A DNA stretch of 5,662 nt from Prochlorothrix sp035286285 (lineage in GTDB: Bacteria > Cyanobacteriota > Cyanobacteriia > Prochlorotrichales > Prochlorotrichaceae), in assembly GCA_035286285.1 (NCBI GenBank), contig JAYKJG010000005.1:1-5662 (forward strand), given 5' to 3'. A program made the position numbers and the translations under genes. Below the pieces are notes generated by a model that searched no databases, was not told where the DNA came from, and saw only the letters and a program-made list of their open reading frames with translations. This document shows positions 4,579-5,662 of this stretch, piece by piece. Each line of letters starts with the position of its first letter. Within the stretch, counting starts at the first letter, position 1.

Positions 4579-5662
4579 CTAAAACGCCGGATCCGCCACA
4601 ATTTCAGCCACAACCGCCCGTAGCAAAGCCTGAATCTGCCCATCCGACAGCCCCGACTGATCAATCACCGAAAGCACATAGATTTGGTCTTCCAGGCCAA
4701 AAATTACCGTTGTTCCCGTTGTTTCCGAAGTGCGGCCTGTTTTTTCACCAATCCACTCTGCCGCTGTTCCTTGGAAGGCTGTATAGGCTAAATCCCGATC
4801 GATCTGATCCCCCAGTGCCTCCAAAACCACCCGCCGACCCGCATAATCCCCGGTATACAAATCTCGCACCATATCCGTCAGTTCCTGCGCCGTCAGCACA
4901 TTGGCCTGGGTACCGGGCTGGCTGGGCATCATCTGCTCACCCACAAACTTAAACGTCACCCGACTGGTGTTGTAACCCTGGTCTTTCAGGCGTTTATTGA
5001 GGGTTTCCCAGCCTAGATAGTCAATCAACTGGTTAGAAGCCACATTACTGCTGTTGGCTAGCATATGCCGCAGGAGTGTTTCCAAGGTATAGGTTTGTCC
5101 CCCCCGCACCTCTCCCCCATCTTCCGTATTATTGCCAAAATTCACCGAAATTTTGGTATTGAGGGGGATTTTTTTGGAGCTTAGCTCCAGGGTTAGCGCC
5201 AAAGCAATGGCAATCTTGGATAGACTCGCTGGGCGAATTATAGCTGTATCACCACGCAGAGCGCGACAATCTCCCGCCATCTGGCAAACGCTGAGGGTGG
5301 TTCGGGTGCCGATTTTCTGGGTTTGGGCGGCATTTTTGAGGGGATTGGGCTTGAGTTCGGCGGCAGCATAGCGGGCAATGCGCAAATTGTTGCGATAGGT
5401 CACCTGGCGATCGGCAGCTAGGCTTCCCCACAAAGACTCTGGCGGCACCTGCTCCAACCACGCGATCGACTCCTGCCACTGCACCGCTGCCGCTTCCCAA
5501 CTGGCCAAGGTCGGGGGCATCACTTCTCCCTGGGCCACTGCCCCCATTGCCGCAACCCGTGCCTGATTCCAAGTTTGGTGGGCAATCAACTCCTGCTGAA
5601 GCCGCAGTTCCACCTCAGCCAGGGCTTTTAAGTATCGAGTCGCTTCGGGGTTGGCCGGATTA
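4579..5662 (-). CDS. Class A beta-lactamase-like serine hydrolase, C-terminal part
   Basis: The frame is open from the right edge to TAG at 4581-4579, giving 360 visible residues; the true start lies outside. A GTG at 5613 is in frame, but 16 sense codons precede it (NPANPEATRYLK...), so it is probably internal. Residues 1 to about 110 are helix-prone, Ala/Gln/Trp-rich and unassigned. The rest matches the penicilloyl serine transferase fold: S146-L-S-K149 (SxxK), S204-S-N206 (SxN), a Glu at 242 at about the spacing of the class A omega-loop Glu (E-x-x-M-P rather than E-x-x-L-N), and K307-T-G309 followed by beta strands. Spacings between motifs (58, 38 and 65 residues) are close to those of class A enzymes. 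Cys126 and Cys132, before the nucleophile helix, could form a disulfide. Such proteins normally act in the periplasm. A role as true beta-lactamase, peptidoglycan peptidase or other esterase cannot be decided here. The gene is convergent with the DUF3352 gene. Confidence 0.85.
   Translation of the reverse strand, partial: NPANPEATRYLKALAEVELRLQQELIAHQTWNQARVAAMGAVAQGEVMPPTLASWEAAAVQWQESIAWLEQVPPESLWGSLAADRQVTYRNNLRIARYAAAELKPNPLKNAAQTQKIGTRTTLSVCQMAGDCRALRGDTAIIRPASLSKIAIALALTLELSSKKIPLNTKISVNFGNNTEDGGEVRGGQTYTLETLLRHMLANSSNVASNQLIDYLGWETLNKRLKDQGYNTSRVTFKFVGEQMMPSQPGTQANVLTAQELTDMVRDLYTGDYAGRRVVLEALGDQIDRDLAYTAFQGTAAEWIGEKTGRTSETTGTTVIFGLEDQIYVLSVIDQSGLSDGQIQALLRAVVAEIVADPAF
5135..5156. repeat. 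8-bp inverted repeat inside the serine hydrolase gene
   Basis: CCAAAATT (5135-5142) and AATTTTGG (5149-5156) are perfect complements around a 6-nt loop, and the stem can extend by a G-T and a T-A pair. It lies within codons for SVNFGNN of the hydrolase, between the SxxK and SxN motifs. With no following T-run on the coding strand it is not a terminator; it may be a fortuitous dyad. Confidence 0.5.

Noticed and set aside
5168..5174. A7 run on the - strand as a programmed frameshift site
   Set aside because: The zero-frame phase is TCC AAA AAA ATC, which is not the X-XXY-YYZ arrangement, and the frame continues normally through conserved motifs.
5168..5189. Hairpin TGGAGC-tta-GCTCCA next to a run of seven T as an intrinsic terminator
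   Set aside because: On the + strand the T-run precedes the hairpin, and on the - strand the hairpin is followed by A's. It also lies inside the hydrolase coding sequence.
5249..5572. A 107-codon - strand ORF in another frame of the serine hydrolase region
   Set aside because: It overlaps the hydrolase frame, which carries the SxxK, SxN and KTG motifs; the alternative product is low-complexity and Gly/Ser/Arg-rich.
5611..5613. GTG as start codon of the serine hydrolase
   Set aside because: The frame stays open for 16 more codons to the window edge, with plausible helical sequence (ATRYLKALAE) and no ribosome binding site before the GTG, so the gene most likely starts outside the window.
1..5662. 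A defence island, mobile element, CRISPR array or new multi-gene system
   Set aside because: There are no spaced repeats of CRISPR type, no transposase or integrase, and no terminal inverted repeats. The genes are a housekeeping GTPase, two DUF proteins, a hydrolase and a Uma2 fragment, with no shared theme beyond a possible envelope role for three of them.

Overview
This window looks like ordinary chromosomal DNA of a cyanobacterium. Three things point there. Palindromic CGATCG and GATCGATC words occur throughout, with two perfect HIP1 octamers (GCGATCGC). The first 78 codons are the end of a Uma2-type nuclease-fold protein, a family greatly expanded in cyanobacteria. A DUF2062 membrane protein and a DUF3352 protein lie side by side, and DUF3352 is to my knowledge mostly cyanobacterial. 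Base composition is C-rich on the + strand over much of the window. I do not assign a genus.

Layout from left to right: the 3' end of a Uma2-family gene (+, 1-237) runs into the 3' end of a complete mnmE (-, ATG at 1657, stop at 263), with 25 bp between the convergent stops. A divergent intergenic region of about 300 bp (1658-1954) follows. It holds a 16-bp direct repeat, two near-identical short inverted repeats, a tandem 10-mer, a possible mnmE promoter and a possible 20-codon leader ORF. Next comes a co-directional pair on the + strand: a DUF2062 membrane protein (1955-2488) and, 18 bp later, a large secreted or membrane-anchored DUF3352 protein (2507-4561). The window ends with a convergent class A beta-lactamase-like serine hydrolase (-, stop at 4579) whose reading frame runs off the right edge, so its N-terminus is missing.

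Functionally, mnmE is a housekeeping tRNA wobble-uridine modification GTPase. The DUF2062/DUF3352 pair has no established function, but both proteins are predicted to be membrane or envelope located, and the neighbouring serine hydrolase has a fold used in the periplasm. A loose envelope theme on the right side is therefore an inference. The Uma2 fragment is unrelated.

I found no RNA gene, insertion sequence, CRISPR array or convincing intrinsic terminator, and no clear sign of a novel multi-gene system. The most interesting observations are an apparent internal duplication in the DUF3352 protein, the repeats in the mnmE/DUF2062 intergenic region, and the active-site layout of the truncated serine hydrolase.
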